From RGIG5579 sp045655865 (lineage in GTDB: Bacteria; Bacillota; Clostridia; Oscillospirales; SIG627): a DNA stretch of 64,000 bases. Shown piece after piece: positions 33,406 through 41,230 of the stretch (positions within the stretch are counted from its first letter, which is position 1; each line of letters begins with the position of its first letter). The notes under the pieces are model-generated. The model was given only the letters and a program-made list of their open reading frames with translations. It ran no database searches and was not told the DNA's origin. Made by a program: the position numbers and the translations under genes. The stretch spans positions 8,530 through 72,529 of the forward strand of contig JAZOQB010000010.1 of NCBI GenBank assembly GCA_045655865.1. The letters are read 5' to 3'.

Positions 33406-34613
33406 CCGTTCGCTTTTCGCCCTCTTTTGCCCGGGGAGAAGTTTGGGCGCCTCCGTCGAAAAGCATGGCTCACCGGGGACTGATCGCCGCCGCCATGGCG
33501 GATGGGGAGAGTTTTTTGTCACCCATCGCACCGTCTCAGGATATGCTCGCTACCATGGATGCACTGAATGCTTTGGGAGCGCGTTTTTCCCGAGAAAAAG
33601 ATGGGATTTTGGTCCGGGGCATCCCTTTTCCTGAAAATACGGGGAAGGCGCTTTGCTGTCGGGAGAGCGGAAGTACCCTGCGCTTTCTTTTGCCCCTTTG
33701 CCTTTTAACGGGAGAAAAAATGACCTTTCTGGGCGCACCGCGCCTGATGGAAAGACCTCTTTTTGTATATGAAGATCTTTGCCGGTCCAGGGGCTTTCTT
33801 TACGAAAAAAGGGAAGAGAGCCTTACCGTTCAGGGGAAACTTACACCGGGAAGATACTGCGTGCCGGGAGACGTTTCCAGCCAGTTTATCACAGGCCTTC
33901 TCTTTGCTCTTTCCCTTCTTCCTCAGGACAGCTGTCTTGTAGTGACAGGGAAGATGGAAAGCGAGTCCTACGTGTCAATGACCCTTTTTGCCATGGAAGA
34001 GTTTGGAGTGAAGATCCATCGCCGGGGACAGGAATTTTACATTCCCGGAGGGCAACGGTACACGCCCAGGCAATGGCGCGTGGAGGGAGATTTTTCCAAT
34101 GCGGCCTTTTTGGATGGATTCAATCTTTTGGGGGGAGACGTGAAGGTCTTGGGGCTGAGGGACACTTCTCTGCAAGGAGACCGGGTCTACCGGGAGCATT
34201 TTGCCGCCATCCGTTCCGGGTGTCCTACCATTGATCTTCGGGATTGTCCGGATCTGGCGCCGGTTCTTTTCGCACTGGCATCCTATTTTTACGGGGCAAG
34301 GTTTACCGGCACCGCACGCCTTCGCTTAAAGGAGAGTGACCGGGCTTTGGCGATGAAAGAGGAGCTGGCCAAATGTGGCGTGGAGATCACGGTTATGGAA
34401 AATGAAGTTTTGGTGCCGGGAGGAGCTCTTCGAGCGCCCACAGAGCCGATCTTCTCTCACAACGATCATCGGATCGCAATGGCCATGGCTCTTCTTCTCA
34501 GCAGACTTGGCGGAGAAATTTGCGGGGCTGGGGCCGTAAGCAAAAGCTACCCGGAGTTTTTTGAAACCATTTGGAAACTTGGAATCGAAGGAATCGAAGA
34601 TGAAACTGAATAA
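33402..34613 (+). CDS. aroA: 3-phosphoshikimate 1-carboxyvinyltransferase (EPSP synthase)
   Basis: The 403-residue enzyme joins PEP to shikimate-3-phosphate. Visible motifs are PPSKSMAHRGLI (substrate Lys/Ser), ESGSTLRFLLPL, GDVSSQFITGLL, RLKESDRALAMKEEL and NDHRIAMAMALL. The ATG at 33402 overlaps the aroQ stop by 4 nt; the upstream frame from 33318 reads through aroQ. The divergent Clostridial loop (ESGST in place of GNAGT) prevents a simple glyphosate-class call. tyrA starts 14 nt before its stop. Confidence 0.95.
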   Translation: MTVRFSPSFARGEVWAPPSKSMAHRGLIAAAMADGESFLSPIAPSQDMLATMDALNALGARFSREKDGILVRGIPFPENTGKALCCRESGSTLRFLLPLCLLTGEKMTFLGAPRLMERPLFVYEDLCRSRGFLYEKREESLTVQGKLTPGRYCVPGDVSSQFITGLLFALSLLPQDSCLVVTGKMESESYVSMTLFAMEEFGVKIHRRGQEFYIPGGQRYTPRQWRVEGDFSNAAFLDGFNLLGGDVKVLGLRDTSLQGDRVYREHFAAIRSGCPTIDLRDCPDLAPVLFALASYFYGARFTGTARLRLKESDRALAMKEELAKCGVEITVMENEVLVPGGALRAPTEPIFSHNDHRIAMAMALLLSRLGGEICGAGAVSKSYPEFFETIWKLGIEGIEDETE

Positions 34614-35475
34614 AAATGCGGATACCACCATTCTGATCGTGGGATTGGGACTTTTGGGTGGCAGTTACGCCAGAGCGTTGAAGAAAAAAGGATACACTGT
34701 TTTTGCCATTGAAAAAAAGAACGCTTCGGTGGAGTATGCTCTGGAACACGGCTTGATCGATCGGGGAAGCACCCGGGTGGAGGAGAGCTTTTTGCAGGAG
34801 GCGAGCCTTGTGATCTTCGCCTTGTACCCTCATGTATTTCTGGATTGGATCGAAGAATACGGTCACCTTTTGAAAAAGGGAACCGTGCTCACCGACGTGA
34901 CCGGTGTAAAGGGGAGCGTGGTGCGGCGTGTTCAGGATCAGCTTCCCCCGGGAGTGGAATACATTGCCGCGCACCCCATGGCAGGGCGCGAGGTGGGTGG
35001 TGTGGAAAACAGCGATGACGCCATTTTCCAAGGTGCCAACTACATTGTGGTTCCCACGGAGAAGAATACCCACGAGGGTGTGGAGATCTGCAAGGAGCTG
35101 GGACGGGAATTGGGCTTTGCAACCGTTTCCGTTTTAACGCCCGAGAAGCACGATGAGATGATCGCCTTTCTATCTCAGCTCACTCACTGTATTGCCATCA
35201 GCCTGATGTGTGCCGGGGACGATACGGGTCTTGTCAATTACACCGGCGACTCCTTCCGGGATTTGACTCGGATCGCTCGGATCCAGGAAGATCTCTGGAG
35301 CGAGCTGTTTTTGTTAAACAAAGACGCTCTTGTTCGGCAAATGGACAATTTTGAAAAAGTCTTTCACGCCCTTTCCCAGGCGGTTCGGGAGGAGAGAGTG
35401 GATGTGATGAAGGACATGATGCGTCTTTCTACGGCCCGCCGGGCTCTGTTTGATCGAAAAGGAGAGAAACAATGA
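34600..35475 (+). CDS. tyrA: Prephenate dehydrogenase
   Basis: The 291-residue NAD(P)-dependent enzyme converts prephenate to 4-hydroxyphenylpyruvate for tyrosine. It has the Rossmann motif IVGLGLLGGSYARALKKKG, the DVTGVKG segment, HPMAGREVGG and SQLTHCIA. The length indicates the catalytic core only, without an ACT domain. The ATG at 34600 lies within the end of aroA (14-nt overlap). The stop overlaps the DAHP synthase gene by 4 nt. Confidence 0.94.
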   Translation: MKLNKNADTTILIVGLGLLGGSYARALKKKGYTVFAIEKKNASVEYALEHGLIDRGSTRVEESFLQEASLVIFALYPHVFLDWIEEYGHLLKKGTVLTDVTGVKGSVVRRVQDQLPPGVEYIAAHPMAGREVGGVENSDDAIFQGANYIVVPTEKNTHEGVEICKELGRELGFATVSVLTPEKHDEMIAFLSQLTHCIAISLMCAGDDTGLVNYTGDSFRDLTRIARIQEDLWSELFLLNKDALVRQMDNFEKVFHALSQAVREERVDVMKDMMRLSTARRALFDRKGEKQ

Positions 35476-36497
35476 AATTCATCCGAAAATTGCCCGTTCC
35501 CCAGGAGATCAAGAAGCTTTTCCCTTTGAAATCGGAGTGGGAAGCGGTGCGGGATGCGAAAATTCAGGAACTGCGGGACATTTTTGAAGGCAAGAGCCAG
35601 AAGTTTGTGCTTGTCATCGGTCCTTGCTCTGCGGATAACCGGGACGCGGTATTTTCTTATATGGAAAAATTGGCCCGAGCCCAGGAGGAGACAAAAGACA
35701 AGCTTCTTATCATCCCCAGGGTCTATACCAATAAGCCCCGTACCACCGGAGAGGGCTACAAAGGCATGCTCCACCAGCCGGATCCCACAGCCCGCCCGGA
35801 CATGCTCAAAGGGATCATTGCCATTCGGGAGCTGCATCGCACCGCCCTTTCTGACTACGGCTTTTCCTGCGCAGATGAAATGCTATATCCGGAAAACCAC
35901 CGCTACCTCTCGGACCTTTTGGCGTACATTGCCGTGGGTGCCAGGAGCGTGGAAAATCAGCAGCATCGCCTTACCGCCAGCGGACTGGACGTTCCCGTGG
36001 GCATGAAGAATCCCACCGGAGGGGACCTGACGGTTTTGATGAACTCCATCCACGCCGCTCAGGGGGGGCACACCTTCCTATACCGAGGATGGGAGGTTCA
36101 CAGCGACGGCAACCCCTACGCTCACGCCATCATGCGGGGATATGTGGACATAACGGGAAAATACGTTTCCAATTATCACTATGAAGACCTGGCACGACTC
36201 TATGAGACCTATCAGCAGTCGTGTTTGAAAAATCCTGCCGTGATCGTGGATACCAACCACGCCAATTCCGGTAAGCAGTACTTAGAGCAGATCCGGATTG
36301 CCAAAGACGTGGTCTATAGCTGCAACCACAACGAGCAGATCCGTAAAATGGTCAAGGGGCTTATGATCGAAAGTTATCTGGAGGACGGAGCCCAGAGCAT
36401 TGGAGAGAATGTTTTCGGAAAATCCATTACCGATCCGTGCCTTGGCTGGGAAAAGAGCCACGATCTGATCTTGCACATTGCGGATACGATCCGGTAA
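35472..36497 (+). CDS. 3-deoxy-7-phosphoheptulonate synthase (AroFGH type)
   Basis: DAHP synthase catalyses the first step (PEP plus erythrose-4-phosphate). The 341-residue type I-alpha enzyme has IGPCSADN, PRVYTNKPRTTGEGYKG, GARSVENQQHR, MKNPTGGD and DTNHANSGK. It is the last gene of the operon, so all seven shikimate steps plus both terminal branches are on one transcript of about 9.4 kb. Whether it is inhibited by Phe or Tyr cannot be read safely. Confidence 0.95.
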   Translation: MKFIRKLPVPQEIKKLFPLKSEWEAVRDAKIQELRDIFEGKSQKFVLVIGPCSADNRDAVFSYMEKLARAQEETKDKLLIIPRVYTNKPRTTGEGYKGMLHQPDPTARPDMLKGIIAIRELHRTALSDYGFSCADEMLYPENHRYLSDLLAYIAVGARSVENQQHRLTASGLDVPVGMKNPTGGDLTVLMNSIHAAQGGHTFLYRGWEVHSDGNPYAHAIMRGYVDITGKYVSNYHYEDLARLYETYQQSCLKNPAVIVDTNHANSGKQYLEQIRIAKDVVYSCNHNEQIRKMVKGLMIESYLEDGAQSIGENVFGKSITDPCLGWEKSHDLILHIADTIR

Positions 36498-36533
36498 CTT
36501 GTAAAAATGGGATATGCATCACTGAGAGGGACT

Positions 36534-36605
36534 ATGAAGATTGATTTTCACACCCATACGTTTCCGGAGAAGATCGCCGGTGCGGCGCTTTTCCGGAAGA
36601 GATGC
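36534..36605 (+). pseudogene. Amidohydrolase 5' remnant
   Basis: After a GAGAGGG site, ATG at 36534 opens with MKIDFHTHTFPEKIAGAAL, the metal-binding HxH start of TIM-barrel amidohydrolases (for example 2-amino-3-carboxymuconate decarboxylase-like proteins). After about 20 codons the similarity stops. The open frame continues only as antisense of the nuclease gene beyond a terminator at 36651. I read this as the truncated start of a former tenth gene of the aromatic operon. Confidence 0.6.
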
Positions 36606-36650
36606 TCAGTTCGGAAGATTTTTTCAAAAAAATTATCTTTCAAAGCAAAA

Positions 36651-36684
36651 GACCTATTCCAACAGGATGGAATAGGCCTTTTTT
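36651..36684. terminator. Terminator at the end of the aromatic operon
   Basis: The stem CCTATTCCA/TGGAATAGG with a 6-nt loop and a T run on the plus strand. The A-rich 5' side gives a U run for minus-strand transcripts too, and the convergent nuclease gene ends 60 nt away. Confidence 0.88.
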
Positions 36685-36746
36685 CTTTTATATTGTTTGT
36701 GGCGCCAAAATTGCGCCGCCGGGCTTTCCCGAAAGGATCGGGGAGG

Positions 36747-37661
36747 TCAATCCTGAAAACAGCTTTGGCAAACAGAGTAGCCCTGGGCCACCAGGTCCTC
36801 GGGAGAACCCACATGGTCTTTCCGGTTTTTGGGGGATATGGAGGAAACGGACGAGCAGTGGGGGCGATGGATCTTTTTGGAATTGGTGTTGAGAACAAGG
36901 TGCTCGCCGGTCTCTTTGGGATCGGATTCTGTGGGGTAGTTTTCCGGCCCCTGGGCGGCCAGCGTGCTTTCTCCCGTGGCGTAATCAATGGTGATTCCGG
37001 GCTGGACGTTGTAGCAGAAAACGTGGAAACAGATGCCTTCCCCGCCATCCTCAACGGACCATCCTTCCATGACCACGCCCCGGGCCAGAAGATCGTTGCC
37101 CTCAAACACGGGGGTGACTCGGTACATGACATGGTTTCCCGTTTCCTTGACGTAGTCTGCCACCATGTTTTCAAAGGGAAGCTGGCCTTCTACGTTGAGA
37201 TAGCGAGTTCCCGTGATGAGATTTTTGGGATTGGCGTTTTCCCCGGTGAGCTGAAACCCGATGAGGTGACAGCGGTTGTAAAGATATTTTCCGTCTACAA
37301 TGTCATACCTTACCGTTTGCCAACCGGAGGGCTTTACCTGCCCGATGCTCCCTCGTTCCTGGGTGGGCATCAGGTCCCGGCCAATGCTGGCAACGCTGAC
37401 TCCGCACCGGCCAAGCGCGTCCAATTCCGAATAGAACTCAAAGGACTCTTCGCTGATCTCTTCCGGGGTAAAATCGGGTTGATTGTTCTTTAAAATAACA
37501 AAAGGAGAGCCGGAAAATGAGGGGAGATGTGCCAAAGTGGCATTTTCTCCGCTGCTTTCCAAAGAAGGCGGCTCGGTTGCGGGAGAAGAAGGAAAGGTGC
37601 AGCCCGAAAAAAGAATGACCAGGGTCAAAAAGAGGGGAGCGAGGCGGAAAAGGTTTTTCAT
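36747..37661 (-). CDS. Secreted lipoprotein DNA/RNA non-specific endonuclease
   Basis: The 304-residue product has a lipoprotein signal peptide (lipobox LFSGC, Cys20), a Ser/Pro/Glu-rich linker, and a beta-beta-alpha-metal nuclease domain with YNRCHLIGFQLTGENANPKN, where the RGH of streptococcal EndA-type enzymes reads RCH. At the C-terminus is a small Cys-rich module (NTNSKKIHRPHC ... CQSC) resembling the Ada-type zinc-binding fold found behind such nucleases. It is probably surface-anchored and degrades external DNA. It overlaps the upstream gene by 4 nt. Confidence 0.85.
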   Translation of the reverse strand: MKNLFRLAPLFLTLVILFSGCTFPSSPATEPPSLESSGENATLAHLPSFSGSPFVILKNNQPDFTPEEISEESFEFYSELDALGRCGVSVASIGRDLMPTQERGSIGQVKPSGWQTVRYDIVDGKYLYNRCHLIGFQLTGENANPKNLITGTRYLNVEGQLPFENMVADYVKETGNHVMYRVTPVFEGNDLLARGVVMEGWSVEDGGEGICFHVFCYNVQPGITIDYATGESTLAAQGPENYPTESDPKETGEHLVLNTNSKKIHRPHCSSVSSISPKNRKDHVGSPEDLVAQGYSVCQSCFQD

Positions 37662-38074
37662 AGGGACTCCTTATTCAGAGAGAAGATCTCTTCGGTAATC
37701 ACATCATGCGAGGACCCGGGAAATTCTTCCCGGGAAAGCCGGGTGAGACCTAGAGCTGCGGGAGAGAGTGTGAAATATCGGTCTGCCGGGTAGAGGCGGT
37801 TCCAGTGATACAGAAACAGACCCTCCACGCCGCTTTTCGGTAAAGGCCCGTCTTCCACAAAGACATAGTCTCCCGGGCCTATCTTTTCCAAATAGTTTTC
37901 TGTGGCGATAACGTTTTGCGCTTCTTGAAAAAGCTTTGCGGAGTATGGACTCATAAAAAGATGCGACGTGCCGACCCGATCCAGGAGACGCTTCTGAAGG
38001 ATCCGATCCCGGCTTTGACGGCGGCCGCCGAAGGACATGCCGCCGCGGCTATCGATGCAAACGATCAAAAACAT
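37658..38074 (-). CDS. Conserved hypothetical protein
   Basis: This is a 138-residue soluble protein with MFLIVCIDSRGGMSFGGRRQSRD at the start and VFVEDGP and LYHWNRLYPAD in the middle. I recall similar short proteins in Clostridia, sometimes mislabelled ribonuclease Z, but it has no HxHxDH metal motif, so that name is not supported. The AGGAG site precedes ATG. The 4-nt overlap couples it to the secreted nuclease gene. Confidence 0.7.
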   Translation of the reverse strand: MFLIVCIDSRGGMSFGGRRQSRDRILQKRLLDRVGTSHLFMSPYSAKLFQEAQNVIATENYLEKIGPGDYVFVEDGPLPKSGVEGLFLYHWNRLYPADRYFTLSPAALGLTRLSREEFPGSSHDVITEEIFSLNKESL

Positions 38075-38090
38075 GACTTTTCTCCTAAAA

Positions 38091-38126
38091 AAACAAAGGC
38101 GCGGCCACGGGCCGCGCCTTTTGTTT
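38091..38126. terminator. Terminator after the zinc-ribbon gene
   Basis: AAACAAAGGCGCGGCC pairs with GGCCGCGCCTTTTGTTT around a 3-nt loop. It separates the zinc-ribbon gene from the nuclease pair on the minus strand. Confidence 0.92.
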
Positions 38127-38133
38127 TGCTAAA

Positions 38134-38412
38134 TTAGCCGTTTTCCTTCATAGCGGCGAAGCAATCGCTGCAATAAACAGGGCGATCGCTGGTGGGCTGG
38201 AAGGGAACCTTAGCTTCCTTGCCGCAGTTGGCACAGGTGGTAGTGAAATACTCTCTTGCCTGTCTGGAAGCGTTTTTCTTTGCGTCTCTGCAGGGCTTGC
38301 ATCTCTGGGGTTCGTTCTGGAAACCTTTCTCGGCGTAGAATTCCTGCTCACCTGCGGTGAAAACGAATTCGTTGCCACAATCCTTGCATACCAGTGTCTT
38401 GTCTTCGTACAT
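38134..38412 (-). CDS. Small zinc-ribbon domain protein
   Basis: This 92-residue protein has four CxxC-type pairs: CKDC (about 9-12), CKPC (38-41), CANC (60-63) and CSDC (81-84), arranged as two treble-clef/zinc-ribbon units with an aromatic-rich FVFTAGEQEFYAEKGF segment between. Similar proteins are common in Clostridia and are of unknown function, possibly nucleic-acid or rRNA binding. Its 5' leader holds a compact tRNA-like RNA (38442-38516). The start codon follows an ACGAGGT site. Confidence 0.8.
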   Translation of the reverse strand: MYEDKTLVCKDCGNEFVFTAGEQEFYAEKGFQNEPQRCKPCRDAKKNASRQAREYFTTTCANCGKEAKVPFQPTSDRPVYCSDCFAAMKENG

Positions 38413-38441
38413 TTGCCATACCTCGTAAAATTTTTCAAAAT

Positions 38442-38516
38442 TGCCCAGAACGGACTTGCACCGTCACCCTTTTCGATCCGCTTGCGATCAAAACGCTCTC
38501 TTTAAGCTACACGGGC
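38442..38516 (-). ncRNA. tRNA-like cloverleaf RNA in the zinc-ribbon gene leader
   Basis: Read on the minus strand, 75 nt fold as a cloverleaf: acceptor-like GCCC(G)/(T)GGGC, a 3-bp D-like arm (GCT TAAAGAG AGC, 7-nt loop), an 8-bp anticodon-like arm (TTTTGATC/GATCGAAA, one T-G wobble, loop GCAAGCG) and a T arm GACGG-TGCAAGT-CCGTT whose loop is one base from the classic TTCAAGT. It lacks U33, a usable anticodon, GG in the D loop, a full acceptor stem and CCA, so it should not be a working tRNA. It ends 29 nt before the zinc-ribbon start codon. A regulatory tRNA mimic is one reading; a decayed tRNA is another. Confidence 0.5.
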
Positions 38517-38519
38517 ATA

Positions 38520-39113
38520 TTAAACATGATAAATTTGTGCAGAAAGCTTTTTTCTTCCGCGAAACAAAGCGTTTTCTACACTTTTGTGGGACAAGGAGAG
38601 GGCCTTGGCGATCTCCTGAGTCCGTTTCCCTTCTAAACGCAGACCGAATACCCGCCGTTCCAAAGGGCTCAAACTCCGACTTGCCTTTTCCAGAAGGGAG
38701 GAAAGGCGCTCTTTTCCCATCAGGATCTCCTGGGGATCGGAGCCGGGAGACGGCAAGGACAGTTCCTCACTTAAAGCCAGTTCCGCCGCACCGCCGGATC
38801 TCCGGTACCGACGCAACCCGTCCAAAATGGCGGAGCGCATACAGATGCGAGCAAAATTGGAAAAAGAGGAAACGGCCGGGTCAAAGAGAAGCACTGCCTT
38901 ATAAAGACCGATGAGTCCTTCCTGCCGCAGATCCTCCTTTTCCTCCGCCGGAACGGAAAGACCGGAGATCATGCGGGAAAGGGTGGGGGAAAAACCCCGG
39001 GAAAGCTGGGAAAAACAATCTTCTTTCCCTTGGGCGGCATCTTGTGCCAACTCCTCCAGGGAACGGTCGCACAAAGGGCTTTTTTTCACTTTGCCTTCCT
39101 TTGCCATGGGCAT
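38520..39113 (-). CDS. SigH-like sigma-70 family factor
   Basis: The 197-residue sigma factor has region 2 (DLRQEGLIGLYKAVLLFDP, FSNFARICMRSAILDGLRRYRR) and region 4 (RTQEIAKALSLSHKSVENALFRGRKKL). The KSVENALFRGRKKL end closely resembles the KSVDNALQRVKRK of Spo0H/SigH, so it may be the transition-state sigma factor or a paralogue. The start is ATG 39113 behind AGAGGAG; a second ATG lies two codons later. A consensus promoter precedes it. The stop abuts the tRNA-like RNA. Confidence 0.85.
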   Translation of the reverse strand: MPMAKEGKVKKSPLCDRSLEELAQDAAQGKEDCFSQLSRGFSPTLSRMISGLSVPAEEKEDLRQEGLIGLYKAVLLFDPAVSSFSNFARICMRSAILDGLRRYRRSGGAAELALSEELSLPSPGSDPQEILMGKERLSSLLEKASRSLSPLERRVFGLRLEGKRTQEIAKALSLSHKSVENALFRGRKKLSAQIYHV

Positions 39114-39135
39114 ACTTTCTCCTCTACCTGGTAGC

Positions 39136-39164
39136 GATTATAGCATCCGAAAAAAAATATGTCA
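39136..39164 (-). promoter_or_regulatory. Promoter of the SigH-like gene
   Basis: On the minus strand, TTGACA (39164-39159), a 17-bp spacer and TATAAT (39141-39136), a full consensus sigma-A promoter. The rest of the 219-bp gap to the next gene is AT-rich, with no gene seen. Confidence 0.88.
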
Positions 39165-39332
39165 AGCTTTTTAATAAAAAATAAATGATTTGAAACATTT
39201 TTTCTCAAAAATTCTTTCCTTTCGTCAAAAAAAACGAAAAGATAGGAAAATAAGATCCGATTTTTATCCCCGGACTTGTGAGGTGGGGGAGAGATGTGAT
39301 ACAATGAGAAAAAACAAAAGGGAGACAGACTT

Positions 39333-39638
39333 ATGATCCGTCACGTTGTATTGTTTCGATTTAAAGACCGGGCCGAAGGCAGGAGCCGAGAAGAGAACGT
39401 GGCCATGACACGTGCCATGCTGGATGCTCTTCCCGAAAAGATCGACTGGATCTGCCGATCTGAGACGAGAGTGAACGAAGATGGCGCCGATCCGGAAAAT
39501 GCCCACTTGATCCTCATTTCCGATTTTCAGTCTCTGGAGGATCTGGAGCGATACCAGGTACACCCCGATCACAAGGCCGTGGGTGCTTTTATGCGGCCGC
39601 TTCGGGAGAGCCGCGCCGCTATAGACTTTACCCTGTGA
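39333..39638 (+). CDS. Dabb (stress-responsive A/B barrel) domain protein
   Basis: The 101-residue protein starts MIRHVVLFRFK and continues with the LILISDFQSLEDLERYQVHPDHKAV pattern typical of Dabb-family dimeric alpha/beta barrels. The biochemical role is unknown; family members include stress-induced proteins and some polyketide cyclases. GGGAGA lies before the ATG. It is a single plus-strand gene between two minus-strand groups, and its stop is 4 nt from the convergent sortase gene stop. Confidence 0.85.
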   Translation: MIRHVVLFRFKDRAEGRSREENVAMTRAMLDALPEKIDWICRSETRVNEDGADPENAHLILISDFQSLEDLERYQVHPDHKAVGAFMRPLRESRAAIDFTL

Positions 39639-39641
39639 CCG

Positions 39642-41174
39642 TTATCGGATCACTTGCACCAGGATCGCGTGAACGGCAAAGCGGCCGTCGGTGGCGGTAG
39701 TGTTGTCCATGCAGGTGGACAGGGTGATGATCTGGCTGTTGGCGTCAAAGGTGTAGTCCGTCTGGAAGTATGAGATAAAGGCCATGACCTCGCAGAAATC
39801 CACAAAGTCCGAATCGGAAACGAAATTGGTTTCAAAATAGTTATCGTAAGCGTTGGACTCGTGAACGGAGAACGGCTTGTAGATGAAGATACCGTCCTGG
39901 GTGGCGATCTGAATGGTTGCTCCGTAAAATACCGTGGCATTTTTAAAGTCGTGAATGGAAGAGAACATACTGCCGTCGGCCATGTTGTGCCCGTAAATGA
40001 CGGTGTTCCGGTTTTCCGTGATGTTGGGAGAATTGCGCTCATCCATATAGATGCTGCCGCCGGAGAGGTTTTTTCCGTAAAAGTCCCGGTGAAGGTAGTA
40101 GTTTCTCGCCGGAGACCACACGATAGGATAGTTTACCACGGTCCCCTCAATGGTGATCCAGCCGGCGGTATCGCCGTTGATCTTTTTCAGCTGAGCGATC
40201 TTGGAGACCAGAGTTTGCTGTTCCTCGGAAAACGGCATGCTGCCTTGGGGAGAATTCAGAGTTTTTCCGTTGAAAATATCCTGAGGCGTCAGGGAAGGGA
40301 CGGAGGCGGCGCTTTTTTTCAAATAATCGTCGGAAAAGCGATCCTTGACGCTGACCATGTCTTGCAGACCGGAATAGATAAGATAGGAGCGGTAATAGCC
40401 GTAGAGCTTATCCAAGACAAAGTACCCGGCTACCAAAAATCCGAAAATACAAACAAAGAGAACGGCATAGCGAAGCCAATCCCCGAAAGTCAGCTTTCGG
40501 GGTGTTTTTTTTGCCCTGTCCCGATAGACACCGTACATTCCGTCCAAAGAAGAGCGCACCGCCTCTTCCTCCTTGGGATGCAAAGAGGGGTGGTCCTGGA
40601 TGGGGACGGTTCTTTTTTCGGGTATCTCCAGGGCACGGGTGGGATCCTGTTTTTTGGGGCGAAGCTTCTTTTCAAGAGCGCCCCTCGCGCCGGTGACGGC
40701 CTGGCGAAAAATGGCAAAGAGGGAGGGGCGTTGGCGGACGGAGGCCTTTTTCTCAGGCGCTTTTTCTACGGGTTTGACGGCGTGGCGAGGGGAGGGCCCG
40801 CTTTTGTTTGCTCCTGCCGATTCGGGGATCGGGACGGGCTTTTCCACTTTTTGAGACAAGGTCTCTTTTTCTTTTTCCGGGGCGCCGGACTTGGGCAACT
40901 CCCGGCGTGCGTGAAGGGGACGGTGTCCCTTTGGCTTTGGGGTCAGGGGAGGGACCGCGCTTTTTTGTGCAGGCTCTGTTTTCGGTTTTGGCTCTGTAGA
41001 CCCCACGTTTTTGTCCGAGAAAGAAAGCGGGAGAGGGGATGGGGGAGTGTCGTGGCTCTTCCCGTCCTCTTTTTTTATCTCTGTTTCTTTTGGGTTCCAT
41101 TCCCACATCTCTTCCAGATCACCCAGAAAAAAATCTTGAGATCGGCGGGATTGGTCTTTGTTTTTTTCGAACAT
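39642..41174 (-). CDS. Class B sortase with long cytoplasmic tail
   Basis: The 510-residue protein has a roughly 230-residue Lys/Pro/Glu-rich, apparently disordered N-terminal region, one transmembrane segment (about 235-256) and an extracellular class B sortase domain with NTVIYGHNM (His396), LSTC (Cys488) and GRFAVHA (Arg498). Usual class B sortases are about 220-260 residues, so the tail is an unusual addition. It could bind cytoplasmic partners or be a target for kinases. GGAG precedes ATG. It lies 56 nt after the helicase gene and may end the lon-engB transcript. Confidence 0.88.
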   Translation of the reverse strand: MFEKNKDQSRRSQDFFLGDLEEMWEWNPKETEIKKEDGKSHDTPPSPLPLSFSDKNVGSTEPKPKTEPAQKSAVPPLTPKPKGHRPLHARRELPKSGAPEKEKETLSQKVEKPVPIPESAGANKSGPSPRHAVKPVEKAPEKKASVRQRPSLFAIFRQAVTGARGALEKKLRPKKQDPTRALEIPEKRTVPIQDHPSLHPKEEEAVRSSLDGMYGVYRDRAKKTPRKLTFGDWLRYAVLFVCIFGFLVAGYFVLDKLYGYYRSYLIYSGLQDMVSVKDRFSDDYLKKSAASVPSLTPQDIFNGKTLNSPQGSMPFSEEQQTLVSKIAQLKKINGDTAGWITIEGTVVNYPIVWSPARNYYLHRDFYGKNLSGGSIYMDERNSPNITENRNTVIYGHNMADGSMFSSIHDFKNATVFYGATIQIATQDGIFIYKPFSVHESNAYDNYFETNFVSDSDFVDFCEVMAFISYFQTDYTFDANSQIITLSTCMDNTTATDGRFAVHAILVQVIR

Positions 41175-41230
41175 AGAAAACTCCTTGGTGGCACGGCGGC
41201 CGTGGGATCGTATCTGCTCCTGTTCGGAGC

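Noticed and set aside
36507..37493. 328-residue plus-strand ORF as an intact amidohydrolase gene
   Set aside because: Only the first 20 codons resemble the family; the rest passes a terminator and is antisense to the nuclease lipoprotein.
38442..38516. Functional tRNA gene
   Set aside because: No U33 or valid anticodon, anticodon stem too long, D loop without GG, mismatched acceptor stem and no CCA. Kept only as a tRNA-like RNA.
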